Positions 17,208 to 25,198 of a stretch of 64,000 nucleotides of DNA are shown here, piece after piece. Made by a program: the position numbers and the translations under genes. Within the stretch, counting starts at the first letter, position 1. Every line of letters starts with the position of its first letter. The stretch comes from Pseudomonas parafulva NBRC 16636 = DSM 17004 (GTDB lineage Bacteria > Pseudomonadota > Gammaproteobacteria > Pseudomonadales > Pseudomonadaceae), in assembly GCF_000730645.1 (NCBI RefSeq), contig NZ_BBIU01000026.1, positions 25,817 through 89,816 on the forward strand, in the 5' to 3' direction. The notes under the pieces are model-generated. The model did not search any database and was not told where the DNA came from. It was given only the letters and a program-made list of their open reading frames with translations.

Positions 17208-18917
17208 ATGCCCCATCCCTGGCCTGCAGCCGCCATCGCCCGCCTGATGCTCACCGGCTTCGACGGCTATCGCGAGCATTTCCAGCGCATCACCCTAGGC
17301 GCTCGTGAGCGCTTCGAACAAGCCCGCTGGCAGGAGATCCAGCACACGGCCGCTGCGCGCATCAACCTCTACGAGGAACAGGTCGCTGTGGCCAACCAGC
17401 GGCTGCGCGAGAGCTTTGCCACGCAGGTTCTGCTGGACGTGGCCCAGTGGCCGCAGGTTAAAAGCGCCTATGTCCAGCTGATTGACCCGCGGCTGGACGA
17501 TGAACTGGCCGAAACCTGGTACAACTCGGTGTTCTGCAGCCTGTTCAGCCATGACCTGATCAGCGACCGTTGCATGTTCATCCACAGCACACGCCCAACC
17601 TTGCGCCGGCGCGCCGCACAAACCCGTACCTATCGCCCCGACGGCGGCCTCGCCGGGCTGTTGCAGGCCATCTTCGCCGACTACCGGTTCCACATCCCTT
17701 ACGCCGACCTCGACGGCGACCTGCTGCGGCTGGAGGCGCAGCTTCGTGAATGCCTGCCCGATTGGGTGTGCCGCGACCCAGCGCTGGCGGTGGAGCTGTT
17801 CGTGCCGGTGCTGTACCGCAACAAGGGCGCTTACCTGGTCGGCCGGTTATACAACGGCGACGAACAATGGCCGCTGGTGATTGCCCTGGTGCACCGGGAG
17901 GGGCAGGGCATCGAGGCCGATGCCTTGATCACCGATGAGGCTGAAGTCTCGATCATCTTCTCCTTCACCCGCTCCTATTTCATGGCCGATGTGCCAGTGC
18001 CGGGTGAATTCGTGGGCTTTCTCAAACGCATTCTGCCGGGCAAGCATGTGGCCGAGCTGTATACCTCCATTGGTTTCTACAAGCAGGGCAAGTCCGAGTT
18101 CTACCGCGCCCTGATCAACCACTTGGCCAGCAGTGACGACCGCTTCGTCATGGCACCTGGGGTGCGTGGCATGGTGATGAGCGTGTTTACCCTGCCGGGC
18201 TTCAACACCGTGTTCAAAGTCATCAAGGACCGTTTCTCGCCCTCAAAAACCGTCGATCGCGCCACGGTGATCGACAAGTACCGGTTGGTGAAGAGCATCG
18301 ACCGGGTAGGGCGCCTGGCCGATACCCAGGCCTTTGCCGACTTCCGCTTCCCCGCGGCGAAGTTCGCGCCGCAGTGCCTGGCCGAGTTGCTTGAGGTGGC
18401 GCCCTCCACCGTGGTGCTTGAGGGCGATACAGTGCTGATCCGCCACTGCTGGACCGAACGGCGCATGACGCCGTTGAACCTGTACCTGGAACAGGCCAGC
18501 GAGGCCCAGGTGCTGGAGGTACTGGAGGATTACGGCCTGGCCATCAAGCAACTGGCGGCGGCGAACATCTTCCCTGGTGACATGCTGCTGAAGAACTTTG
18601 GTGTGACGCGTCATGGCCGGGTGGTGTTCTACGACTACGACGAGATCAGCTATCTGACGGAGGTCAACTTCCGCCATATTCCGCCGCCGCGCTACCCGGA
18701 AGACGAGCTGTCAGGCGAGCCGTGGTACTCCATTGGGCCCCATGATGTGTTCCCCGAGGAATTCCCGCCCTTTCTGTTTGCCGACCTGGGCCAGCGGCGC
18801 CTGTTCACCCGCCTGCATGGCGAGTTGTTCGATGCCAGCTATTGGCAAGGCCTGCAGGCGGCGATACGCGATGGCAAGGTGATCGACGTGTTCCCCTATC
18901 GGCGCAAGGCACGTTGA
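17208..18917 (+). CDS. aceK: Isocitrate dehydrogenase kinase/phosphatase
   Basis: This 569-aa bifunctional enzyme phosphorylates and dephosphorylates isocitrate dehydrogenase, setting the split between the TCA cycle and the glyoxylate shunt. Features are FDGYREHFQRIT near the start, the ATP-binding APGVRGMVMSVFTLPGF block near residue 315, and a kinase-like core with FPGDMLLKNFGVTRHGRVVFYDYDEI. The start MPHPWPAAAI at 17208 has GAGGT upstream. A longer frame from 17100 lacks family similarity. No aceA or aceB is adjacent, which is usual in Pseudomonas. Confidence 0.95.
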   Translation: MPHPWPAAAIARLMLTGFDGYREHFQRITLGARERFEQARWQEIQHTAAARINLYEEQVAVANQRLRESFATQVLLDVAQWPQVKSAYVQLIDPRLDDELAETWYNSVFCSLFSHDLISDRCMFIHSTRPTLRRRAAQTRTYRPDGGLAGLLQAIFADYRFHIPYADLDGDLLRLEAQLRECLPDWVCRDPALAVELFVPVLYRNKGAYLVGRLYNGDEQWPLVIALVHREGQGIEADALITDEAEVSIIFSFTRSYFMADVPVPGEFVGFLKRILPGKHVAELYTSIGFYKQGKSEFYRALINHLASSDDRFVMAPGVRGMVMSVFTLPGFNTVFKVIKDRFSPSKTVDRATVIDKYRLVKSIDRVGRLADTQAFADFRFPAAKFAPQCLAELLEVAPSTVVLEGDTVLIRHCWTERRMTPLNLYLEQASEAQVLEVLEDYGLAIKQLAAANIFPGDMLLKNFGVTRHGRVVFYDYDEISYLTEVNFRHIPPPRYPEDELSGEPWYSIGPHDVFPEEFPPFLFADLGQRRLFTRLHGELFDASYWQGLQAAIRDGKVIDVFPYRRKAR

Positions 18918-18931
18918 ACGTAGCCTGGCCC

Positions 18932-19792
18932 TTAGTCCTTCAGGCATTTCAGCGTGCTGAAATCGGTGCGCACTTTTGCCAGCCGGGCCTGCAGCACCTG
19001 GCGCTGCTGCGGCGTGCTCTGCTGTAGCAGGTCTACCAATAGGCTGCGGGCCTGTTGTTCGGTGTTCTGGAAGGCTTGGCGGTATTCAGGCGTCCATAGG
19101 CTCTCCTTGCTCTGCAGCAGCGTGGCCATACGGGCCGGGAAACTGGCATCGTTGCGTTGGTCCACCGCCAACAGCAGCTGCTGCTGCCAGTGGGCGCGGT
19201 TGGCAATCCATTCGCGGTTCTGGTCCCCCAGCGCTTGCGACCAGGCGACCACGCGCTGCTTCTGGCCGGGGCTCAGTTCACCCAGCCAGGGCTTCAGGCG
19301 TTTCTGCATACGTTCGGCCCGCTCGGCAATTTGCTGGGGCAGGGGAGTGTCTACGTATTCATTGCGGCGCTCGGCGATGTCATCACGAAAAGCCTCGCGC
19401 ATCTCTGCTACTTGCGCATCGCTCATGCCGCGCAGCAGTTCAGTGGCGGAGGGGGTAATTTCGGCTGCCACCCGGCCAATCGCCTCGCGGGCCTCATGGG
19501 TACGCTGCTGCAAGGCCTGGTCGGTGACCTGATTGTTGGCCACCATGTCGCGCAGCCGGTCGAGCCAGTCGAGGTAGCCAGGCAGCTGGGTCTTGCAGTG
19601 CCACGCCAGGTGCTCCCTGAGCCGATCGTCGAGCAGGGTCTTCTGGTCACGGTTCATGTCCAGGTAGTCGCCCAGCGACCACGGCACCAGGCGGTCGAGG
19701 TTGCGGTAGGCCAGGTCGATCCGGCTGCAGGCGCCCAGGGCCAGAACCACCCCCAGCGTGACAAGCGCGGTCTTGAGCAGGCGAAGCGGCAT
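18932..19792 (-). CDS. DUF6279-like lipoprotein
   Basis: The 286-aa protein begins with a lipoprotein signal peptide ending in the lipobox LGAC near residue 22. The rest is helical and rich in Gln, Arg and Leu, with a W-S-L-G-D-Y motif just after the lipobox and W-L-G-E-L-S in the middle. This is the DUF6279 pattern, probably a periplasmic helical protein anchored to a membrane. Function unknown. It is convergent with aceK, with a 14-base gap. Confidence 0.72.
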   Translation of the reverse strand: MPLRLLKTALVTLGVVLALGACSRIDLAYRNLDRLVPWSLGDYLDMNRDQKTLLDDRLREHLAWHCKTQLPGYLDWLDRLRDMVANNQVTDQALQQRTHEAREAIGRVAAEITPSATELLRGMSDAQVAEMREAFRDDIAERRNEYVDTPLPQQIAERAERMQKRLKPWLGELSPGQKQRVVAWSQALGDQNREWIANRAHWQQQLLLAVDQRNDASFPARMATLLQSKESLWTPEYRQAFQNTEQQARSLLVDLLQQSTPQQRQVLQARLAKVRTDFSTLKCLKD

Positions 19793-19956
19793 AAGCTGTT
19801 CCTTGCAGTGGCGGCCAATCGGTAGACGCAGCAGGGTGGCGACGGTTCAACCGGGTCATCTGCCTGTAGCATGGGAGGCCGGTAACCGTCCGGAAGCTTT
19901 GACACCACCCGCTGTCTATCCGGAAAATAGCCCCCTTGACTTGAGGATGTACCGAA

Positions 19957-20793
19957 ATGGCTCTGCTTGGGCGTTACAACAGTTTGCAAATTGTGAAACA
20001 CGTGGACTTCGGGTTGTACCTGGACGGCGGCGCCGACGGGGAAATTCTCCTGCCGGGGCGCTACATCCCGAAAGGCGCAGAAACCGAGGTGGACGACTGG
20101 CTCAACGTGTTTATCTACCTGGACAGCGAAGACCAGCTGATCGCGACCACCGAAAAGCCCAAGGTGCAGGTGGGCGAGTTCGCCAGCCTCAAGGTCAAGG
20201 ACATCAACGGTGCAGGTATCTTCCTGGACTGGGGTCTTTCCAAGGACCTGCTGATGCCGTACTCCGAAGAAGCCCGCCCGCTGAAGATCGGCGACTACTG
20301 CGTGGTGCACGTCTACCTCGACAAACGCACCCGGCGCATCACCGCCACCTCACGCCTGGACCGCTACCTGGACGTCGCGCCTGCGGACTACAAGCCAGGC
20401 CAGCCGGTGGAGTTGCTGGTTGCCGGTGAAACGCCCATGGGGTTCAAGGCAATCATCAACAACCGCCATTGGGGCCTGATCCACAAGAATGAGGTGTTCA
20501 AGTTCCTGCGCTCTGGCATGCACGAGAAAGGCTTCATCAAGGAAATACGTGCCGACGGCAAGATCTCCTTGAGCCTGCAGCCAGTGGGTGCGGCGCTGTC
20601 CGACGACCTGCAGGCGCAGATCATGGCCCGCCTGGAGGCCGAAGGTGGGGTGCTGGGCGTGTCTGACAAGAGCGACCCGGCGCTGATCAGCAAGCTGTTC
20701 AATGTCAGCAAGGGCAACTTCAAGAAAGCCATTGGTGGCCTGTTCAAGCAGGGCCGTATCGTCATCCATGACGACCGCATCGAGAAAGCCTGA
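19957..20793 (+). CDS. CvfB-family S1-domain RNA-binding protein
   Basis: The 278-aa protein carries repeated S1-type OB folds (FGLYLDGG..GEILLPGRYIP, then GIFLDWGLSKDLLMP, then a third near residue 150-215) and a C-terminal winged-helix region starting around residue 225 (LISKLFNVSKGNFKKAIGGL). This is the CvfB/YitL architecture. The family binds RNA and affects virulence or stress traits in other bacteria. GAGGA lies about ten bases upstream. Its TGA is directly abutted by the stop of the next - strand gene (TGATCA). Confidence 0.88.
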   Translation: MALLGRYNSLQIVKHVDFGLYLDGGADGEILLPGRYIPKGAETEVDDWLNVFIYLDSEDQLIATTEKPKVQVGEFASLKVKDINGAGIFLDWGLSKDLLMPYSEEARPLKIGDYCVVHVYLDKRTRRITATSRLDRYLDVAPADYKPGQPVELLVAGETPMGFKAIINNRHWGLIHKNEVFKFLRSGMHEKGFIKEIRADGKISLSLQPVGAALSDDLQAQIMARLEAEGGVLGVSDKSDPALISKLFNVSKGNFKKAIGGLFKQGRIVIHDDRIEKA

Positions 20794-21174
20794 TCAGCCC
20801 TGCACGAAGCTGCGGAAATCCAGCTGCTCGCCGCCTGGGCGGGTGTCGCGCAGCAGTGAATCGCGGTCGGCGCTCAGGGCCAGGCTGATGGTGGAGCGGC
20901 GCTTGCCAGGGTTGCGCACCTCCATCTGCTCCTGATGCGCGCGCAGGAAGTTGACGGGCACTTTCAGGTGTTGCAGCTCGTCGCTTTCCGGGGTGTGCAG
21001 CAGCAGGTTGACCCAGTCTGGCTGGCCCTTGCGCAGCAGTGCCACCGGCACGTCGAACCACCACAGGTTGCGCTTGTGGTCGAGGATGGCGAACAGGGTG
21101 TTGGCGCTGGTCAGCACAGGCCGGGCCAGTGCATCGTTGCGCCGCGCGATGGCGGCGGGTTTGTCGAGTTTCAT
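20794..21174 (-). CDS. Conserved hypothetical protein
   Basis: The protein is 126 aa. The start MKLDKPAAIARRND at 21174 follows AGGAAC; a longer frame to 21297 has unlikely composition. The region R-N-L-W-W-F-D-V-P-V and the C-terminal L-R-D-T-R-P-G-G-E are striking but not assigned to a family I recognise. There is no signal peptide or membrane helix. The stop codon touches that of cvfB with no intergenic base. It could be a small cytosolic ligand-binding or regulatory protein; this is not supported further. Confidence 0.6.
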   Translation of the reverse strand: MKLDKPAAIARRNDALARPVLTSANTLFAILDHKRNLWWFDVPVALLRKGQPDWVNLLLHTPESDELQHLKVPVNFLRAHQEQMEVRNPGKRRSTISLALSADRDSLLRDTRPGGEQLDFRSFVQG

Positions 21175-21378
21175 GCAGGTTCCTGCGGGTTGAAGCCTTG
21201 AAAGCCTGCATTGTGAGGGGTGGCACCGGGCGCGGCAAGGCTTGGGGCTGTGGTGTGATGCACGTGCGCTACGCCTACCGCTTGGCATTGTGTGCAAAAT
21301 TTCTTGAAACTCTTGCGCAAGCGGCCGAGTCCACCTTTTGTCGGCACGATACGCGTGTCACATCACAGGAGTTTTGCC

Positions 21379-21567
21379 ATGAGCGGTACTGGAGATAAAG
21401 CGAAAGGCTTGGCCAACGAAGCGATGGGCAACGTCAAGCAGGGCATCGGCAAGGTGACCGACAATGACAAGCTCAAGGCCGAGGGCAAGGCGCAGGAACT
21501 CAAGGGTGAAGCGCAGCAGGTCAAAGGCGATGTGAAGGACGCTGTTAAAAAAGCAACCGACAAGTAA
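21379..21567 (+). CDS. CsbD-family stress protein
   Basis: This 62-aa protein is very rich in Lys, Gly, Ala and Glu, with the CsbD motifs G-x-A-N-E-A-M-G-N-V-K-Q and L-K-A-E-G-K-A-Q-E-L-K-G. CsbD-like proteins are small, helical, intrinsically disordered and often induced by general or osmotic stress. The ATG at 21379 has AGGAG eight bases upstream; the frame further upstream is shadow. It is followed by a 157-base gap before the YihY gene. Confidence 0.85.
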   Translation: MSGTGDKAKGLANEAMGNVKQGIGKVTDNDKLKAEGKAQELKGEAQQVKGDVKDAVKKATDK

Positions 21568-21724
21568 TGCCCGATGCTTGGCCGCCTTCATGCCAGTGCG
21601 CAGGGGGCGGCAACAAGCTGGGTGAGTTTTTTGCATTTTTTGTAACACTGCCGGGAGCAGCGCGCTCAGCGCATGGTCTATTAGACTTAACAGTCACATC
21701 GATAGAGCGGCGAAAGGAGACGCT

Positions 21725-22684
21725 ATGATTTTTTCCGCCCTGCAGGGCCTGCCCCTGCACCGCGTGTTGGTGCGCACCGTCAAGGAGTTCCTTGATGACG
21801 AAATGTCCACCTACGCCTCCGCGCTGGCTTATCAGGCGCTTTTCTCGTTATTCCCTTTCCTGCTGTTCCTGATCGCCCTCATCGGCTTCTTGCACCTGCC
21901 TGACTTTTTCTCGTGGCTGCGCTTGCAGTCCGAGCTGGTGCTGCCACCGCAGGCACTGGAACAGGTCAACCCGGTGATCGACCAGTTGCAGCAGTCCAAG
22001 GGTGGCTTGCTGTCGGTGGGTATCGTGATTGCCTTGTGGACCGCGTCGGCCGGTGTGCGGCTGATGATGAGCGCCATGAACGCCGCCTATGATGTGCCCG
22101 AGGGGCGGCCGGTATGGAAGCGTATTCCGCTGTCGATCTTCTATACCGTCGGCCTGGCCGGCATGTTGCTGGCCGCAGCAGCACTGATGGTACTGGGGCC
22201 CCAGGTGATGGAGTGGATCGCCTCGCAAATCGGTATGCAGGAGTTCATCGTTACGCTGTGGACCATTCTGCGCTGGCCGGTGATCGTCATCCTGCTGATG
22301 GTGGCAGTGGCGCTTATCTACTACGTGATGCCGGATGTGAAACAGAAGTTTCGCTTCATTACCCCAGGCTCGGTACTGGCGGTGGTGGTGTGGATCGTGG
22401 CCTCGTTGGGCTTTGCCTACTACGTGAAAACGTTCGCCGACTACAACGCCATGTACGGGAGCATTGGGGCGATCATCGTGCTGCTGCTGTACTTCTACAT
22501 TTCAGCCGCTGTGCTGCTGCTTGGCGCTGAAATGAATGCGGTAATCGAGCACATGTCTGCCGAGGGCAAGGACCCTGGGGAGAAGGACTTCGACGGTGAG
22601 AAGTCGCAAGAGAACGTGAAAGTGCTGGGGCATGAGCACCCGGCGCCCACAGAGCCTGCTACTGCCCAGCCTCAACCACGCTGA
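21725..22684 (+). CDS. YihY/BrkB-family inner-membrane protein
   Basis: The 319-aa protein has about six transmembrane segments. SALAYQALFSLFPFLLF, the G-V-R-L-M-M-S-A-M-N region and the last segments with G-S-I-G-A-I are typical of YihY (RNase BN-like, BrkB) proteins. The family was once misnamed ribonuclease BN; the real role is unknown, probably transport. The tail from about residue 280 is polar. AAGGAG precedes the ATG. The gene overlaps the convergent GNAT gene by 26 bases. Confidence 0.86.
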   Translation: MIFSALQGLPLHRVLVRTVKEFLDDEMSTYASALAYQALFSLFPFLLFLIALIGFLHLPDFFSWLRLQSELVLPPQALEQVNPVIDQLQQSKGGLLSVGIVIALWTASAGVRLMMSAMNAAYDVPEGRPVWKRIPLSIFYTVGLAGMLLAAAALMVLGPQVMEWIASQIGMQEFIVTLWTILRWPVIVILLMVAVALIYYVMPDVKQKFRFITPGSVLAVVVWIVASLGFAYYVKTFADYNAMYGSIGAIIVLLLYFYISAAVLLLGAEMNAVIEHMSAEGKDPGEKDFDGEKSQENVKVLGHEHPAPTEPATAQPQPR

Positions 22685-23234
22685 CAGCGTCGCCATACTG
22701 GCGGCGTTGCAACGCTACCAGCGCCTTGCTGCGCTGGTAGCGTTGCAGCCGGCTCGCCAGCGCCTCCGGCAGGTGCTCGGCGGGCCCAAAGCCAACATTT
22801 GCATAGAACGGCCGCAGTGTCGGGTGGCAGAACAGCCAGGCCGTACCATACGGTTGGCACAATGCTGCTTCGATCAGCGCACGTGCGATCCCCGTACCCC
22901 GCCGTTGTGGCGCCACGAACAGGCCAGTCAGCCACCAGCCACCCTCGATACAGGACAGGCTTAGCCCCGCAACGATCTCTGGCGCCCTCGCCACCCACAG
23001 TTGACCCTCGCCAGAGGCACGCATGCGTGAGCCCTGCTGGCGGTAGAAATGGTCGAGAAGCCGGCGTTGCGTGTGGCAAAGCTGTGTGCAAGCGAGAGGC
23101 TGTGAAATAGCGCGCTCCTGGAAAAGGCGGTGACAGATGGCGCGTACGTTGTCGCAGATTGTTGCAAATACGGCAAGGGTGAATATCCGACTGCGGGGTT
23201 CAACTATTACCTGGCAGGCGTAGAATTTCCTCAT
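22659..23234 (-). CDS. GNAT-family acetyltransferase
   Basis: The 191-aa frame has the acetyl-CoA-binding motif A (LTGLFVAPQRRGTGIARALI, with the R-R-G-T-G-I-A loop), then AWLFCHPTLRPFYANVGF, which is the usual GNAT beta5/alpha4 region. The acceptor is unknown. The ATG at 23234 has GGGGGG beside it and is the best start I see, but the first 35 residues look atypical and the real start is uncertain. The end overlaps yihY by 26 bases, and its last 25 codons hold a long hairpin. Confidence 0.72.
   Translation of the reverse strand: MRKFYACQVIVEPRSRIFTLAVFATICDNVRAICHRLFQERAISQPLACTQLCHTQRRLLDHFYRQQGSRMRASGEGQLWVARAPEIVAGLSLSCIEGGWWLTGLFVAPQRRGTGIARALIEAALCQPYGTAWLFCHPTLRPFYANVGFGPAEHLPEALASRLQRYQRSKALVALQRRQYGDAVSVVEAGQ
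22709..22746. terminator. Perfect 16-bp hairpin inside the GNAT coding end
   Basis: GCAACGCTACCAGCGC at 22709-22724 and GCGCTGGTAGCGTTGC at 22731-22746 are exact reverse complements with a six-base loop CTTGCT. It lies 25 bases after the yihY stop and inside the GNAT reading frame near its 3' end. It could end yihY transcripts or stabilise 3' ends. There is no U-run. Confidence 0.65.
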
Positions 23235-23355
23235 CCCCCCTGTAGTAAGAAGCGGGATCGGTACTTCGTGCCATCGGTAGCCCGATGGCAACTTCTCCGG
23301 GCCGGCGACGGCATCAGAAGTCAATCGATCAGCTTGAAACATGAAGGCATTCAAC

Positions 23356-23613
23356 ATGAAACCATTACTGATACTTGCGTTGGTCGGTATGTCCTCATTC
23401 GCCCTCGCAGACCCTTCTGCGCCTGCTTCCAATGAGCCGGTGGCGCAGCAGTACGACTATTCCATGAACCTCGACATCAAGCGCGTCATCAACCTGTCGA
23501 CCATCCCCAACGTGTGCGAAGTGGTGCCTGCCACCATGACCTATGAAGACCACCAGGGCCAGGTGCACACCGTTCAATACCGTGCCATGGGCGGGGGCTG
23601 CCAGCAGGGCTGA
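23356..23613 (+). CDS. DUF2790-like exported small protein
   Basis: This 85-aa protein begins with a signal peptide (MKPLLILALVGMSSFALA). The mature part has a DYSMNLDIKRVINL segment, then N-V-C-E-V-V-P-A-T-M-T-Y and a final cysteine near the end. This is the pattern of DUF2790 proteins, which occur in many paralogues in Pseudomonas. Two cysteines may form a disulfide. The ATG at 23356 has GAAGG eight bases upstream; the in-frame ATG at 23341 has no clear site. Function unknown. Confidence 0.78.
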   Translation: MKPLLILALVGMSSFALADPSAPASNEPVAQQYDYSMNLDIKRVINLSTIPNVCEVVPATMTYEDHQGQVHTVQYRAMGGGCQQG

Positions 23614-23742
23614 CGGCTCAGGTACCCGCCTCGGCGTAAACGGGTGGGGAGGCAGTGCCCACTCCACCTGTTAGCGCTTCCCAGCTACTGCGCAGTCGTG
23701 GCAGGCTCTACGCCGCCCATCTACACCTTCGCAGAGCCCCAC

Positions 23743-24384
23743 ATGCCTTTTTCCAATGGTTTTCTCCTTAGCCTGTCCCTGTGCCTGGACATCGGTATAG
23801 CCAACATCGCCATGATTACGCTGGCCATGCAGCGTGGCTTTCTGCAAGGGTTCTGGCTTGGCCTTGGCACGTGTGTGGGTGATTTGCTATATGCCATCGC
23901 CGCGTTGGCGGGCATGACCGTGTTGCTGCAATTCGAAGCCGTGCGCTGGGTCTTGTGGCTGGGCGGTTCGGCGCTGCTGGTGTGGTTTGCCATCAAGATG
24001 GTGCTGGCCGCCTGGCGCGGCGGGCATATGCACGCGAGCACCAACGTGGCCGTGGAGTCCGGTTGGCGCGAGTTTTTACGCGGCATCTTCCTGGCGATGT
24101 CCTCACCCAGCGCCATATTGTGGTTCGCGGCAGTAGGGGGCGTGCTGATATCCCGCTCTGGCGGCGGCAGCATGGTGGACGCGGGGTTGTTTCTGGCAGG
24201 GTTCTTCGTGGCCGGGCTGGTATGGTGCATGGGCATCTGCGGCATTGCCAGCCACGGCGGGCGCCTGCTGGGTGATCGCCTGCTGACGTGGTCGTATGTG
24301 CTGTCTGCGCTGATCTTCTGTTATTTCGCGGTGTACGTGATCGTATCGGGTTACCAGGAATTCATCCTCGGGCGCGCCGCCTAA
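23743..24384 (+). CDS. LysE/RhtB-family amino-acid exporter
   Basis: This 213-aa inner-membrane protein has about six helices. Family motifs are LDIGIANIAMITLAMQRGF near the start and the central MSSPSAILWFAAVGG. LysE proteins export amino acids; the substrate here is not determinable. MPFSNGFLLSLSLC at 23743 is chosen as the start because the region before it lacks hydrophobic or family character. The Shine-Dalgarno site is weak. It is convergent with maoC, separated by a hairpin. Confidence 0.82.
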   Translation: MPFSNGFLLSLSLCLDIGIANIAMITLAMQRGFLQGFWLGLGTCVGDLLYAIAALAGMTVLLQFEAVRWVLWLGGSALLVWFAIKMVLAAWRGGHMHASTNVAVESGWREFLRGIFLAMSSPSAILWFAAVGGVLISRSGGGSMVDAGLFLAGFFVAGLVWCMGICGIASHGGRLLGDRLLTWSYVLSALIFCYFAVYVIVSGYQEFILGRAA

Positions 24385-24395
24385 GCGCGCTTGCA

Positions 24396-24415
24396 GGGGC
24401 TGCGCAGGCAGCCCC
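24396..24415. terminator. Hairpin between convergent lysE-type and maoC genes
   Basis: GGGGCTGC at 24396-24403 pairs exactly with GCAGCCCC at 24408-24415 around a four-base GCAG loop. It lies between the stop codons of two convergent genes and is of the GC-rich type common as a bidirectional terminator in P. putida. There is no U-run on the + strand. Confidence 0.6.
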
Positions 24416-24435
24416 GGCCATGCCGCAAGTCAGAT

Positions 24436-24906
24436 TCAGCTGGCAACGAAATTCGGTGGCGATACCAGTTCTACGGTCTGTTGCTTGCGCGGCGCCAGGA
24501 TCTCGGCCTCGCCCTGAACGACCAGCTCGTCGTTCTGGTTGAACACGTTGGTGGCGATACGCACCTTGAACTTCGGCAGTTTTTCGAGGATCTCCAGGCG
24601 CACGGTCAGGGTGTCGCCGATTTTCACCGGTTTCTGGAAGCTCATCTGCTGCCCCAGGTAGATGGTGCCAGGGCCGGGCAGGGTGCAGGCCACTGCCGCG
24701 CTGATCAGTGCGCCGCTGAACATGCCGTGGGCGATGCGCTCGCGGAACATACTCTTGGCGGCGAATTCAGCGTCCAGGTGCACCGGGTTGTGGTCGCCGG
24801 ACATGGCGGCGAACAGCTGGATATCGCGCTCTTCCACAGACTTCTTGTATTCGGCCTTCTGGCCGACTTCTAGGGCTTCGTAAGGCGTGTTGCTGACCTG
24901 GGACAT
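24436..24906 (-). CDS. MaoC-family (R)-specific enoyl-CoA hydratase
   Basis: This 156-aa hot-dog-fold protein carries the hydratase motif FAAMSGDHNPVHLD (catalytic Asp and His), then RIAHGMFSGALISA and a GDTLTVRLEI strand. It likely hydrates trans-enoyl-CoA to (R)-3-hydroxyacyl-CoA, giving precursors for PHA or an alternative beta-oxidation route. AAGGA lies upstream of the ATG at 24906. It is divergent from fadD2, as I recall for the homologous genes in P. aeruginosa. Confidence 0.88.
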   Translation of the reverse strand: MSQVSNTPYEALEVGQKAEYKKSVEERDIQLFAAMSGDHNPVHLDAEFAAKSMFRERIAHGMFSGALISAAVACTLPGPGTIYLGQQMSFQKPVKIGDTLTVRLEILEKLPKFKVRIATNVFNQNDELVVQGEAEILAPRKQQTVELVSPPNFVAS

Positions 24907-25198
24907 CGGGGCTTCCTTAAGCAGTACATGTCGGTGGTGGTCGCGCACGGGGCGTCGGCCAAGACGGGTGAGACGCTTGCCGGTGGCGACCGGATCACAT
25001 TCGCGCCCAACACAGTGTATGCCCAGCGGGCCAGATTGCAGGAAGGGCACAAATAAGATTCACAATGTTAATGGCGGCATCAGGCGTGTGGGCCGCGCTG
25101 CGCTTACCTGCTAACGTCGAATCAACGCCTGGCCGCTACGCGCCCGGGCACCTGGATAAAAGGACGCAGTGCAGGTCCCGGCAGAGGAACAATAATAA

